A stretch of 64,000 bases of DNA from Candidatus Zhuqueibacterota bacterium (GCA_029262005.1 JAJDAG010000191.1:1-64000); one strand, 5' to 3'. Numbered from the stretch's first letter, positions 36,241 through 45,770 are shown. A program made the numbers and translations. Notes: generated from the sequence alone by a model not told the origin.

Positions 36241-37629
36241 TTACAGATCAACGAACAACTCCCGGCCCTCAGCCGCCGGTTGCACGAAGCGTACCGGTAA
36301 AGCCGAGCCATCGGCAGCAAGTTTTCGTCCTATGAGTTTATGGTGAATAATACTGTGTTCGATCAGCACATTGTTTTCCACTTTGCAACTTGAAATGTCA
36401 GAATATCCTGTTATGCAAACATGATCACCCAGAAAAGCAGGTTGCTCATCAGTGCCGGAAACCGTGACGCCGGGGCCAAGCTTACAATTTTCACCGATTG
36501 TTACGTTGCCACTGACGCGGGCACCACGCTCAACACGCAGGCCTGTATTCAATCTAACACCCCGGCCAATGTAAGCCCCTTTACCAACATACACATCTAT
36601 GGGCGCTCGCTCGGCATCGAGCTGCAGCAATTGTTCAACAACATCTTCTGCAATAAAGAAATCATTGTTATCCTCGATACTCACAATATTCTTGAGCGAT
36701 TCGTAAACTGCTTCACGAGCGATATCGTTCATTTCGGCGAGAACGCTTTTGGTATTAAACCCAAGCACAGAGCGGTCATCCCGGGCAGCAACAGCACCCA
36801 CGGCAAGCGCATTTTGATTAAAGATACTGATCAGGTCGGTTAAATATAACTCACCCTGCACATTGTCCGTACCAAGATGCTTGATGAAAGTTCGTAGCTT
36901 GTCTGCCTTAAAAGCAAAGACGCCTGTGTTGAATTCGCAATTCTCAATTAGTTGCCCGCGTGTAAACCGATAACTGCGCTCTCTGTATTCCACATCATAA
37001 TTTCCATCCACGCCGATGTTGAGGATATCCCGGTGCTCTTTTATCTCGATCACCCTGCCGGAATCATCGCCGGCAGGCTGCCCGTTTATATCTGCATCCG
37101 GTACGCGCAGAATACGACCATAGTAATTTTCGCCGGCCGGACCGGAATAAATGCCGGTCAGTACCATCATGTCACAGTGGCTTTTCTGAAATGCAGCCTT
37201 GAAGTCACGAACATCCCCTGAACTCAATAATCCCATATCGCCTGGAAGAATATAAATATCGCCGCTGTACTCAGCCGGTATCTTTTGCAGGGCGATATGT
37301 ACGGCATGTCCGGTGCCGTTCTGTTCTGCCTGCAGTACAAACAAACGGTTTTCGGATTTGCCGGCTGCTTCAGAAACGGCCTCAGCTTTGACCCCCACGA
37401 CAATAACCTGATTGTCGCAACCCAAACCGGCACTCGCAGCACGTGCCACTCTGACAACAGTCGGGCTGCCCCAGATTTCATGCAGCATCTTCGATGTGCT
37501 CGACTTGATGCGCTTACCATGCCCGGCAGCCAATACAATACTTAAATCCCCTGACAAGTTGCCCAGGTCTCCATTGAGACGTGCCAGTGTATTCTCTATT
37601 TGAGCATCGGTGTTGTTAAAATCATCCAT
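36241..37629 (-). CDS. GlmU-like N-acetylglucosamine-1-phosphate uridylyltransferase with reduced C-terminal half
   Basis: A pyrophosphorylase domain begins about 30 residues in, with LAAGHGKRIKSSTSKMLHE replacing the canonical LAAGxGTRM motif. QNGTGHAV near 108 and YILPGDMGLL near 136 fit GlmU. The left-handed beta-helix (about 340-430) is short, and I cannot find the full acetyltransferase active site of true GlmU, though total length (462) is similar because of an N-terminal extension. It may make UDP-GlcNAc only, with acetylation done elsewhere. It is separated by about 50-90 bp from both neighbours. Confidence 0.78.
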   Translation of the reverse strand: MDDFNNTDAQIENTLARLNGDLGNLSGDLSIVLAAGHGKRIKSSTSKMLHEIWGSPTVVRVARAASAGLGCDNQVIVVGVKAEAVSEAAGKSENRLFVLQAEQNGTGHAVHIALQKIPAEYSGDIYILPGDMGLLSSGDVRDFKAAFQKSHCDMMVLTGIYSGPAGENYYGRILRVPDADINGQPAGDDSGRVIEIKEHRDILNIGVDGNYDVEYRERSYRFTRGQLIENCEFNTGVFAFKADKLRTFIKHLGTDNVQGELYLTDLISIFNQNALAVGAVAARDDRSVLGFNTKSVLAEMNDIAREAVYESLKNIVSIEDNNDFFIAEDVVEQLLQLDAERAPIDVYVGKGAYIGRGVRLNTGLRVERGARVSGNVTIGENCKLGPGVTVSGTDEQPAFLGDHVCITGYSDISSCKVENNVLIEHSIIHHKLIGRKLAADGSALPVRFVQPAAEGRELFVDL

Positions 37630-37677
37630 AATTCAAGTATCTTCCTTTGAGTTGCAGCTCAATATTGGCAATAAATC

Positions 37678-38010
37678 TCAGAGTTCATAATCGTCAGGCA
37701 CATCGACGTGCATAAGCAGGATGGCCTGACCGTGGGTTTTGCCTTGGGCATCATTGCGCAATGTCTCGCTGCCGCCACCGCCCAGTGAGTCGTTTAAAAT
37801 GAAATTTAAACACATAAGGTTCGGCATCTCAAACCTGTCAACCTCGCCCCTGACAATATTGCCGAAATGAGCTTTGACACGTTCAGCGGTTATTTCCCGC
37901 TTGATTACTTCATAAGCTATTTCGTTGTTAGCGAGAAGACCGACGTTTGTGCTGTCTCCTTTGTCACCAGATCGGGCATGCGCGATGTCTCGTAATCGAA
38001 CGCGTTTCAC
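37678..38010 (-). CDS. AtuA-associated small ferredoxin-fold protein
   Basis: This 110-residue protein begins with GTG directly after the stop of the larger AtuA-like gene. It has the motif IAHARSGDKGDSTNVGLL near 9-26, NLMCLNFILNDSLGGGG near 64-80 and HGQAILLMHVDVP near the end. In many genomes this segment is the C-terminal part of the AtuA/DUF1446 protein; here the two parts are separate genes. Function is unknown beyond association with acyclic terpene or short acyl-CoA breakdown. Confidence 0.82.
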   Translation of the reverse strand: MKRVRLRDIAHARSGDKGDSTNVGLLANNEIAYEVIKREITAERVKAHFGNIVRGEVDRFEMPNLMCLNFILNDSLGGGGSETLRNDAQGKTHGQAILLMHVDVPDDYEL

Positions 38011-39369
38011 TCAGACCTCCTCAACGTTGACGTGCGTATTAACCAGTTTTTTATCTATTAAAGCGGGCCAGTAAGCAACAATTTCCTGTGGTTTTGGACG
38101 TCCTCCAGCAAAGCCAGTTACTCCCGGAGGCCCATTGGTTATGAGCGGCGCTATCTCTTTGCCGAAACGTGAAATCTTATGACGATCATTATCACGCGCA
38201 GATAGACGCAGTACAACCTCATTGATTTGTTTCGGGTGCGGATTGATGTCACCGTGGCAGCTATTCACACCCAGGTACTCTGATTGTTTTTCTTCGAACT
38301 CAAATCCTGCGTCACGCAGTCGCTCCCAAATGATCTCAGAACACTTTTGCGCTTTTCCATACGCATCCGGCCCACTGATTGTTAGCGTTCCAGAGGCTTT
38401 GTAGCCATGCAAATAGCTCATGGAAACCTTGTAACTCTCAGTTGTTGGCATGCCCTTGATGCCGTGCACCTTCACCCTGTCTTTGCCGACATCCGTCAAT
38501 TGAATTGTTTTGAAATCCACACAGACATCCGGGGAAATGTAGTAACCGGGATCACCCATTTCGTAAACAATTTGCTCGCTGATTGTATCACGGGTAACCA
38601 TGCCTCCCGCTTTTTCATGTTTGGTGACCACAAAGCTACCGTCCGCAGATGCTTCGGCAATCGGGTAACCGATTTGAGCGTAATTCGGCACCTCCCACCA
38701 ACGGGTAAAATTGCCTCCTGTAGCTTGTGCTCCACACTCGAGGATATGGCCGGCCACGGTACCTGCCGCAAGTTTATCCAAATCATTTTTAGTCCAGCCA
38801 AACTCATAAATCATCGGCGCCAGAACCAACCCAGGATCTGTTCCGCGACCTGTGATAATAACGTCCGCACCTTGAGACAAGGCTTCAGCAATGGGAAAAG
38901 CGCTGATGTAAACATTGGCCGAAAGTACCTTTTCACGGAACGAAGCGAATTCTTCGCCCGTGTCGAGATGTTTAAAATCTGCACCTGTTTGCATGAGTCG
39001 CGGCAAATCGTCTAAAATATCATCCCCTTCGACAATACCGATTTTCAGCCCGGTGAGGCCCAACTCCTTGGCAACTTCAAACACAGCTTGCCGGCAGGCG
39101 TGGGGATTGACACCGCCAGCATTGGCAATAACTTTGATATTCTTGTCAAGAATGATCGGCAGCGTATCCTTCATGAGCTGCACAAAATCCGTGGCATAAC
39201 CACGATTCGGATCTTTGTTCTTTTGCCGCTGCATGATGGACATGGTTACCTCGGCAAGATAATCCAAAGTCACATAATCAATGGGACCGTCTTTCATTAG
39301 TTTGACCGGGGCATCAATACTGTCGCCCCAGAATCCCTGGCCATTGCCAATTAAAATCGGTTTACTCAT
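38011..39369 (-). CDS. AtuA-like protein (DUF1446, acyclic terpene utilisation family)
   Basis: The 452-residue protein begins MSKPILIGNGQGFWGDS. It has DYVTLDYLAEVTMSI near 31-45, NAGGVNPHACRQAV near 83-96 and GRGTDPGLVLAPM near 173-185, all typical of DUF1446. AtuA is needed for citronellol/geraniol use in Pseudomonas, though its reaction is unknown. Many family members sit beside acyl-CoA carboxylases, as here. The small partner follows immediately (TGA-GTG). A 202-bp gap without a clear terminator lies upstream. Confidence 0.85.
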   Translation of the reverse strand: MSKPILIGNGQGFWGDSIDAPVKLMKDGPIDYVTLDYLAEVTMSIMQRQKNKDPNRGYATDFVQLMKDTLPIILDKNIKVIANAGGVNPHACRQAVFEVAKELGLTGLKIGIVEGDDILDDLPRLMQTGADFKHLDTGEEFASFREKVLSANVYISAFPIAEALSQGADVIITGRGTDPGLVLAPMIYEFGWTKNDLDKLAAGTVAGHILECGAQATGGNFTRWWEVPNYAQIGYPIAEASADGSFVVTKHEKAGGMVTRDTISEQIVYEMGDPGYYISPDVCVDFKTIQLTDVGKDRVKVHGIKGMPTTESYKVSMSYLHGYKASGTLTISGPDAYGKAQKCSEIIWERLRDAGFEFEEKQSEYLGVNSCHGDINPHPKQINEVVLRLSARDNDRHKISRFGKEIAPLITNGPPGVTGFAGGRPKPQEIVAYWPALIDKKLVNTHVNVEEV

Positions 39370-39571
39370 AATGTCATCCGTGCCAATTTAATTAAGAAAC
39401 ATCACCAACAAAACGTTACTACAACTAATTCATAACTATTTAGAGGCTGGCATTGGGGGGTGCAGCGCTATAACCTTGCAAATTTTATTAAACTAAAGCA
39501 AAACAAAAATTTTGCACTCCGCAGTTTCTCATGCCTGAACAGTTACAAAAACTCTAAATAAAACTCAAGAA

Positions 39572-41236
39572 TTACATTCTTAAAACTCCGGTCCGGTATT
39601 CTGGTATTTCAGGGTTATGCAGCGCCATTTCCAGCCCCCAAATCAGCGACTTGCGTGTTTCGCGCGGATCGATAACGCCATCCACCACCATTCGCGCAGC
39701 CGAGTAGTAAGGCGACATTTCAGATTCATACTTCTTAACCAGCTTTTCACGAAATTGTTTCTTCTCTTCTTCACCCAGATCACGTTTGGTCAAAAGCACG
39801 GTGTCGGCAGCAACACCACCATCCATAACTGCCAGCCGCGCACTGGGCCAGGCGAAAATAAGACGCGGATCGTATGCCTTGCCTGCCATGGCATAATTGC
39901 CGGCGCCAAAACTGTTACGAACAATAACCGTGAACTTTGGTACCACAGAGTTGGCCTGCACATTGACCATTTCAGAGCCGTCCTTTATGATACCATTATT
40001 TTCTGCCATTTTTCCAACCATAAACCCCGTGACATCGTGCAAAAAAACCAATGGAATAAGGCGCTCGTTACAAAGCATCATAAAATGCGACGCTTTGTTC
40101 GCCGAGTCACTGTAAATAACATTGCCGATTTGTACTTGTGGTGGCTGTGGTTTACCCTGCATATCAGGCGGCATTTGCTTATAAACCGGCTTTCCCTGAT
40201 TGGCGACAATACCCACAACAAAGCCCCCAATTCGAGCAAAACAAGTAATCAAAGTCTGACCAAAGTGGGGCTTGAATTCCTCAAACCGGCTCTCATCAAC
40301 CACCCGGGCTATGATTTCACGCATTTCGTAAGTGCCGGTCGGCAAATGCGGTAAAATTCCAAGAATCTCATCCGGATTATACTTGGGCGGTTTAGCGACA
40401 ATGCGATCAAATCCGGCAAGAGGCCGTTTACCAATTGCATCTACCTGATCACGAATCCATTGGCAGGCATCATCCTCATTTTCAAACTGGTAGTCGGCAA
40501 CACCGCTAATTTGATTATGCATGTTAGCGCCACCCAGAGTTTCCATATCCACAACTTGCCCTAAGGCAGACTGAACGAGAAAAGGCCCGGCGAGAAACAT
40601 GCTTGAATTCTTGCTGACCATAGCCAAATCACTGCTCATCCCGGGCAAGTAGGCGCCACCGGCAACGCAAAAACCAAACACACATGAAATTTGCGGAATA
40701 CCCATGGCGGCCATCTTTGCATTGTTCCTGAAGATGCGGCCAAAATGGAGTTTGTCTGGAAAAATTTCTGCCTGACGCTCAAGGTTAACCCCTGCTGAAT
40801 CAACCATGTAAATAATTGGCAGCCGATTTTCCATGGCGATTTCCTGAGCGCGAAGATTCTTCTTGCAAGTCGTCTCCACCCAGGCGCCTGACTTCACCAG
40901 CGGATCATTGGCCATGATAATCACCTTGCGGCCGCAGACAGTCGCAACCACAATGACAGACCCGGCCGATGGATAGCCTCCGGGAATATCTTCATACATA
41001 TTGAAGGCTGCGAGTGCACCAATTTCAAGCACTTCAGTGCCTGGATCAATTATTTTCCGTATCTTCGCACGCGCCGGATTTTTGCCGCGCTTTCGCAAGC
41101 GGACAACCGCCTTGTCATCCGGCTCCCTGACGCTTTTCATGCACAAATTTAACTCGCTCAGTTTCTCGAGCATAGCGCCATGGCGTGCTTTATAATCGTC
41201 GGATTTGTCCTTGAGTTCGCTTTGATATTGCTTCAT
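39572..41236 (-). CDS. Acyl-CoA carboxylase carboxyltransferase (beta) subunit
   Basis: This 554-residue protein is the biotin-dependent carboxyltransferase half. AGSVIVVATVCGRKV marks the N-terminal crotonase-like domain, with GFCVAGGAYLPGMSSD near 188 forming an oxyanion site. The C-terminal domain has FLHDVTGFMVGK near 380 and RNSFGAGNYAMAGKAYDPRL near 420. It most resembles methylcrotonyl-CoA or geranyl-CoA carboxylase beta subunits. The partner alpha subunit with biotin carboxylase and carrier domains is not in the window. Confidence 0.9.
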   Translation of the reverse strand: MKQYQSELKDKSDDYKARHGAMLEKLSELNLCMKSVREPDDKAVVRLRKRGKNPARAKIRKIIDPGTEVLEIGALAAFNMYEDIPGGYPSAGSVIVVATVCGRKVIIMANDPLVKSGAWVETTCKKNLRAQEIAMENRLPIIYMVDSAGVNLERQAEIFPDKLHFGRIFRNNAKMAAMGIPQISCVFGFCVAGGAYLPGMSSDLAMVSKNSSMFLAGPFLVQSALGQVVDMETLGGANMHNQISGVADYQFENEDDACQWIRDQVDAIGKRPLAGFDRIVAKPPKYNPDEILGILPHLPTGTYEMREIIARVVDESRFEEFKPHFGQTLITCFARIGGFVVGIVANQGKPVYKQMPPDMQGKPQPPQVQIGNVIYSDSANKASHFMMLCNERLIPLVFLHDVTGFMVGKMAENNGIIKDGSEMVNVQANSVVPKFTVIVRNSFGAGNYAMAGKAYDPRLIFAWPSARLAVMDGGVAADTVLLTKRDLGEEEKKQFREKLVKKYESEMSPYYSAARMVVDGVIDPRETRKSLIWGLEMALHNPEIPEYRTGVLRM

Positions 41237-41255
41237 AAAATGGTCCGTTATCGCC

Positions 41256-42956
41256 CTATCGCAAGTCTTTTACGCGCAGTTGAATCGTGCTGCGGCCACG
41301 ATATTCATTTTCATCAACTACAAAAGCCATTTCAACATTTTTATCGCCGGAAGGTACTCTATAAATCTTCTCTCCGAGATTAAACCCGATAGCATCCATA
41401 ACAATGCCGTCCTGGCGCACCTTTAGTTTCAGATGGTTCTTACCGACTATTGTTGGGCTGCCAACAACTTGAAGATTATTACTGCAAAAAGTGGGTCTCG
41501 TGTTCTGTGGGCCAAATGGCGCCATCTTGTGCATCAGTTTAAGAAAGTCCGGGGTAATATCTTTAAAGTCTAACTCTGAGTCGATCATCAATTTGGGGGT
41601 CAGCATTTCTTCGGTCAACAGGCCTGATGCGACTTCCGACAGCCGCTCGCGCAACAAAGCGATGTTGTTTGTCTCCACACTTAACCCCGCAGCATACTTA
41701 TGGCCACCAAAATTGATCATCAAGTCTTCGCACTGCTTCAACGCGGCGTGAATATCAAAACCCGGAATACTGCGTGCCGACCCTCGTCCCTCGCCGTTTT
41801 CAGTTGAAATCATTATGGTGGGTCGAAAATATTTCTCCACAATACGCGATGCAACAATACCAATAACCCCCGGATGCCACTTCTCACTGTTGAGCACAAA
41901 CACAGAATCTGTTTCCGGATTATACTCTTTCTCAATCAATGCCAGGGCTTCAGAAAGCGTATCCTCGTCAATTTTCCGGCGCTGCATGTTCTCGCGTTCA
42001 AGGATAGTGGCAATATTTCGCGCCTGCCCCTCACGCTCGGTTGTCATCAGCCGAACGGCTCGACCCGCATCACCCATTCTTCCGACCGCATTGATGCGGG
42101 GAGCCATGACAAACACAACGTGCCCTGTACCAAGTTCCCTGCCGACCAGGTTTGTAATTTCTTTCAGAGCATGCAGCCCGGGATTTTGCTGCAACTGCGA
42201 GAGAACGCGCAGTCCATGTTTGACAAATATACGATTCTCATCTACAAGAGGGACGATATCAGCCGCCGACCCCATGGCAACAAAATACAACAATGCAAAT
42301 ACCGTGGTGGGAGCCAGGCCCAAATGCTGCTGCAGTCCCTGCAAGAGCTTAAAAGCAACACCAACGCCGGCTAGTTCCTCAAATGGATAACTGCAGTCCA
42401 GGCGCTTTGGATTCAAAATCGCAAGGGCCGGTGGCAACGAGGAACCCGGGCGGTGATGATCACACACAATAACATCAATGCCATAACTATTCGCCAGCGC
42501 GATCTCGTCGATAGCTGTCACACCACAATCAACCGTGATAATGAGGCTGCAATTTTGCTCGTGGGCTTTGTTTATGCCCAGAGAAGAAACCCCGTAACCC
42601 TCTTCCAGGCGAGCAGGTATGTAGAAATCAACAGGATGATCGAGGGCGCGAAAAAACCGCACAAGCATGGCAGTGGCAGTGGTGCCATCGACATCGTAAT
42701 CGCCGTAAACGAGAATTTTCTCTTTGTTGGATAATGCTGTGGCAATGCGTACAACGGCCTTTTCCATATCGGCCATCAAGAAGGGATCGTGCAGATCGGC
42801 CAATTCAGGAATGAAATATCTACGGGCGGATTCAACATCGTCGATTCCCCTGTTAAGCAACAATTTCGCCATTACCGGGGGTGAGTTGAGTCCTTGCGAA
42901 AATTGCTCTACCTGGCTGACATCATGACCATCGTTAATTTGCCAGCGCTGTTCCAT
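41256..42956 (-). CDS. recJ: Single-stranded-DNA-specific 5'-3' exonuclease RecJ
   Basis: The 566-residue DHH phosphoesterase has VYGDYDVDGTTATA near 80-93, the DHHRPG motif near 163-168 that gives the family its name, and a C-terminal DHHA1 domain with GGHKYAAGLSV near 420. It degrades single strands in recombination and mismatch repair. GGGAG precedes the ATG. It lies 19 bp before the carboxyltransferase gene, and its 5' end faces the 3' end of rnpB. Confidence 0.94.
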   Translation of the reverse strand: MEQRWQINDGHDVSQVEQFSQGLNSPPVMAKLLLNRGIDDVESARRYFIPELADLHDPFLMADMEKAVVRIATALSNKEKILVYGDYDVDGTTATAMLVRFFRALDHPVDFYIPARLEEGYGVSSLGINKAHEQNCSLIITVDCGVTAIDEIALANSYGIDVIVCDHHRPGSSLPPALAILNPKRLDCSYPFEELAGVGVAFKLLQGLQQHLGLAPTTVFALLYFVAMGSAADIVPLVDENRIFVKHGLRVLSQLQQNPGLHALKEITNLVGRELGTGHVVFVMAPRINAVGRMGDAGRAVRLMTTEREGQARNIATILERENMQRRKIDEDTLSEALALIEKEYNPETDSVFVLNSEKWHPGVIGIVASRIVEKYFRPTIMISTENGEGRGSARSIPGFDIHAALKQCEDLMINFGGHKYAAGLSVETNNIALLRERLSEVASGLLTEEMLTPKLMIDSELDFKDITPDFLKLMHKMAPFGPQNTRPTFCSNNLQVVGSPTIVGKNHLKLKVRQDGIVMDAIGFNLGEKIYRVPSGDKNVEMAFVVDENEYRGRSTIQLRVKDLR

Positions 42957-43077
42957 AAACGACTCCCATCATGGATATAACTTTGAATCAAAACTCACGG
43001 AAACTTCCGGAAAGAGCAAATATTTCAACTCTTGCAAAATCCGGGCGAATGTAAGGTGTAAAACAAGTAAAAAAAAT

Positions 43078-43503
43078 CCGAAGCAGCCCGATAAGCCGAA
43101 TTCTGTCTTCCCCGGTAAAAACCGGGGGAGGCGATCATTTATCTAGCCCCGTCATTACTGAAGGGGTCAAGCAACCTACCCATTCCGCCATTTTCGTACT
43201 GAAAATACAGGACGGGCCGCCCTGCTGCCCAACCGAAATCGGGCAGGCGAAACTTATTTGGTCTTGCTCCGAACGGGGTTTGCAGTACTCCCGACATCAC
43301 TGCCGGAAAGGTGAGCTCTTACCTCACCATTTCACCTTTGCCTGTTTTTGCCTAATACAACCAGCAAATCATCGGCCGTGTATTTTCTGTGGCACTTTCC
43401 AGAGGGTCACCCCTTCTCCGTGTTACGGAGCGTCCTGCCCTGTGGAGTTCGGACTTTCCTCATCCTGAAAAAATCAGGACGCGATCGCCTGGGCTACTTC
43501 GGA
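43078..43503 (-). ncRNA. rnpB: RNase P RNA, bacterial type A
   Basis: This RNA is the catalytic subunit that matures tRNA 5' ends. On the minus strand the 5' P4-region GAGGAAAGTCCGAACTCC, the J11/12 segment GGTAAGAGCTCACC, the GGAGCAAGACC element and the 3' ACAGAATTCGGCTTAT box are all present in order. P1 pairs CCGAAGTAGCCC at the 5' end with GGGCTGCTTCGG at the 3' end, which fixes the boundaries to within a few bases. The 3' stem runs into eight T residues (43069-43076), an intrinsic terminator built into P1. At about 426 nt it is in the usual type A range. Confidence 0.93.
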
Positions 43504-43586
43504 TTTTTCGATTCTGACATAAAAAGCCGCAGGCCGGACCTCCAACGGTCAACCTACGGCGCGCCATCTCTCAGACAACTAAAAAG

Positions 43587-44312
43587 TTAACTGACCAGAG
43601 TCTCCTGTTGTTCAGAGTAAACGAGTATTCTACCACAATGTTCACACAAAATCAACTGCTCCATTGTTCTGATTTCCACTCGCTTTTGCGGTGGAATAAA
43701 AGAATGACACCCACCGCACACGCCTTTGTGGATCTCCGCGAGCACTGTGTTCCCAACCCCTTTTCTGATTCGCTCATATTGATATATTACGGCTGGAAGG
43801 AAGTCCTTTTTTAATTCCTCACGGCGTTTCTCCCACTGCCTGAACTCAACTTCAGTCGCACGAATTTGCTCGTCCAACTCGTGCTCTTTCTTGCTTAATA
43901 TTTCCTGCAAAACAGGAATATCAGGTTCAATCTCAGCGATATCCGAGGTCAAAGAGTCTTCCTGTTCAAGAAGGACAATGATGGCTTCTTCTGCCGTATC
44001 AATCTTTTCTCCAATGGTCTCAATCTCCGCAGTGATGGCGTCATATTCACGATTGGATGTAACCGCATAAAGCTGACCCTGATATTTCTTTTGCTTATCC
44101 TGATGACCTGCAAGTTCGCTTTCAAGTAATGCTCTCTCTTTTTTGACTTCGACCAGAGCTTGTTTTTTTTCATCATGCTCAATTTCTCTTGCTGCAAGCT
44201 TTGATCGCAAAACATCTACCTGCTGCGGCATGTCGCCTTTCAGGGCTTCAAGGGTGTGTAATTCTTTATCAATCTTCTGTAAATCGATCAGCCCGGTTAA
44301 ATTCTTTTTCAC
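43587..44312 (-). CDS. Coiled-coil protein with C4 zinc ribbon (CdsZ-like)
   Basis: Nearly all of the first 190 residues form a long coiled coil. The C-terminal domain has the cysteine pairs CGGCH near 196 and CEHCGRIL near 222, a C4-type zinc ribbon. The family is widely found beside rnpB. The start is a GTG at 44312 with GGAGG five bases before it; a TTG further upstream is unlikely. A terminator-like hairpin sits about 30 nt upstream. Roles in rRNA/ribosome or RNA metabolism are suggested in the family but not settled. Confidence 0.83.
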   Translation of the reverse strand: MKKNLTGLIDLQKIDKELHTLEALKGDMPQQVDVLRSKLAAREIEHDEKKQALVEVKKERALLESELAGHQDKQKKYQGQLYAVTSNREYDAITAEIETIGEKIDTAEEAIIVLLEQEDSLTSDIAEIEPDIPVLQEILSKKEHELDEQIRATEVEFRQWEKRREELKKDFLPAVIYQYERIRKGVGNTVLAEIHKGVCGGCHSFIPPQKRVEIRTMEQLILCEHCGRILVYSEQQETLVS

Positions 44313-44340
44313 TTTTACCTCCGTCAAAAAAGGGTATAAA

Positions 44341-44369
44341 CAAAAAATGCACCATCATTGATGGTGCAT
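44341..44369 (-). terminator. Rho-independent terminator or attenuator
   Basis: ATGCACCATCA (44347-44357) and TGATGGTGCAT (44359-44369) are perfect 11-bp inverted arms. On the minus strand the hairpin is followed by TTTTTT. It ends only about 30 nt before the zinc-ribbon start codon. It could stop readthrough from the right-hand glycan cluster, or act as an attenuator if the promoter at 44508-44536 is real. Confidence 0.65.
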
Positions 44370-44507
44370 TAAAGCATTCCTATTTTTGGATTTCCGCGAG
44401 TTTTTCGCTGATTCGCAATCTATGCGTCGAGAATAACTGTGGCCCGTATGTTTGCAAGTCGGAAATACCAAACCTTTCTTATAAATTAGCTTTTTTTAGC
44501 GGCTTAC

Positions 44508-44536
44508 AATATAGATATAAGACCGAAAAAAAGCAA
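44508..44536 (-). promoter_or_regulatory. Candidate promoter for the zinc-ribbon gene and possibly rnpB
   Basis: On the minus strand TTGCTT (44531-44536) and TATATT (44508-44513) are exactly 17 bp apart. The -10 matches five of six bases, the -35 three of six. Transcription would start near 44501 and run through the hairpin at 44341-44369. Confidence 0.35.
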
Positions 44537-44651
44537 GCATTTTGTTGCCAGCAAATACATGATATTTCTGTTGGACAGTGCAAACTGCCTTGATGCCACA
44601 TTAACGGCTTTCACAATAGCCCGGCAAACATTTAACCAGTCTCACCTTGAC

Positions 44652-45770
44652 TTATTTTGACCCGCCAAGCTTAATTTTCACTCTTCCCGGGCCATGAGTC
44701 CAATCAGACCAGCCAACGTTTTTGCCGGGCCTGGTCGGTGAAGGCGCAGGAAAATGTGTGCCGTAGTAATAATTTATAATGTGCGGCTGCCAGGTGTCAT
44801 CTTTTCTTGCCGGATAGTCCGCGACATTATGCAGCCACTGAAAAGCACGCAAGAGCGCTTGATCGCTCCACTGCCACACATCCTTGTAGCCCGCACGATA
44901 CAGAATAACTGCTTGCGCCAAGGCGCCCTGCAGTGCTTCATAAACATAATTTTCTTTTGGCGGAGGCCAAACAAATCCGCCCGCGCGACGTTGGTCATCG
45001 GCGATTACGCCATCGATGGAGTGGCCCGCCTTTGTAGCGCCTTTTGGATTAATGCCAACGGGATGCTCCGGATCCGACTGCCAATCCAGAGCTTTGTATT
45101 TGAATTTCGAGTAGGCGACTCTATCGCCAAGCCAGCCCTTGAACACTTTGGCGCATCGCTCAATTTCTACTTTATCGTCGAGATAAACCGCGATGGCGAC
45201 ACGGGTTCCACCTGCGTGCGTACCCCAATTGTTGGGACGATCTTCGTGCGTAGAAATGAGGGAACGACCTTTAAAGTATTCTCGTCGTACCTGCTCCAGC
45301 CATTTACGAAAAATGGCGTCTTTATCGGGTGGCAATCCCACCAGGTCAGCGGCAAGGACGTAGGCAATCAATTCACGACCAACTGCCAGACTACGTGCCC
45401 CGCGTTCGGTGCCAATAGCCGCCATACAGGCTTTGATTACATCAATGCGGTAGTTTTCATAGCCCTTCCGAACATAGACCAGAGCCTTGGCCAGCACAAG
45501 TACGTTGGTTGGATCCTCCTGATTGCTCAGGTCCGGCAGAACAGTGGGCTTGTCGGCCTCAAAACTCAATTTTTCCCAGGCAGGTCCACTTGTTGGCAAT
45601 TTTTTCACTGCCCCCTTAGAAATCCAGATCCCTTTGCTTTGAGAATTCTGTGCCAGAGAACTGGCTGCGCAGGTCAGGTTAAGCAGCATGAGCAGGCTCA
45701 AAAATGTGCACTGAAACTGCCGGGCCAGGTTGTGCTTGCAGAATGATGGTTTTATTTTTCTCATTTTCAA
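44652..45770 (-). CDS. Secreted alginate-lyase-like protein
   Basis: The 372-residue protein has a long basic N-terminus and a signal peptide (LLMLLNLTCAASSLAQ near 26-41). The mature part is helical, with RPNNWGTHAGGTRVAIA near 178-194, resembling the NNxGT motif of the alginate-lyase (PF05426-type) fold. GALAQAVILYRAGY and LLRAFQWLHNVA helices follow. It should be periplasmic. In exopolysaccharide operons such lyases trim or clear mislocalised polymer. It is last in the right-hand cluster. The substrate is unknown. Confidence 0.7.
   Translation of the reverse strand: MKMRKIKPSFCKHNLARQFQCTFLSLLMLLNLTCAASSLAQNSQSKGIWISKGAVKKLPTSGPAWEKLSFEADKPTVLPDLSNQEDPTNVLVLAKALVYVRKGYENYRIDVIKACMAAIGTERGARSLAVGRELIAYVLAADLVGLPPDKDAIFRKWLEQVRREYFKGRSLISTHEDRPNNWGTHAGGTRVAIAVYLDDKVEIERCAKVFKGWLGDRVAYSKFKYKALDWQSDPEHPVGINPKGATKAGHSIDGVIADDQRRAGGFVWPPPKENYVYEALQGALAQAVILYRAGYKDVWQWSDQALLRAFQWLHNVADYPARKDDTWQPHIINYYYGTHFPAPSPTRPGKNVGWSDWTHGPGRVKIKLGGSK

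Larger units (their letters stand above)
44313..44651. other. 339-bp noncoding leader/intergenic region before the zinc-ribbon gene
   Basis: No gene is supported. On the minus strand it contains a promoter-like pair, then a leader of about 150 nt, then a strong terminator-like hairpin just before the zinc-ribbon gene. An AT-rich stem (GCTTTTTTT pairing with AAAAAAAGC, about 44489-44534) overlaps the promoter region. I see no tRNA or named riboswitch. Confidence 0.5.

Noticed and set aside
43078-43503. RNase P region considered as protein-coding because of short frames on both strands
   Set aside because: The conserved RNase P sequence blocks and P1 pairing explain the region; the short frames have no ribosome sites.
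44754-45746. 330-codon plus-strand frame opposite the lyase-like gene
   Set aside because: The minus-strand product has a signal peptide and family motifs; the plus-strand translation has none and looks like antisense shadow.
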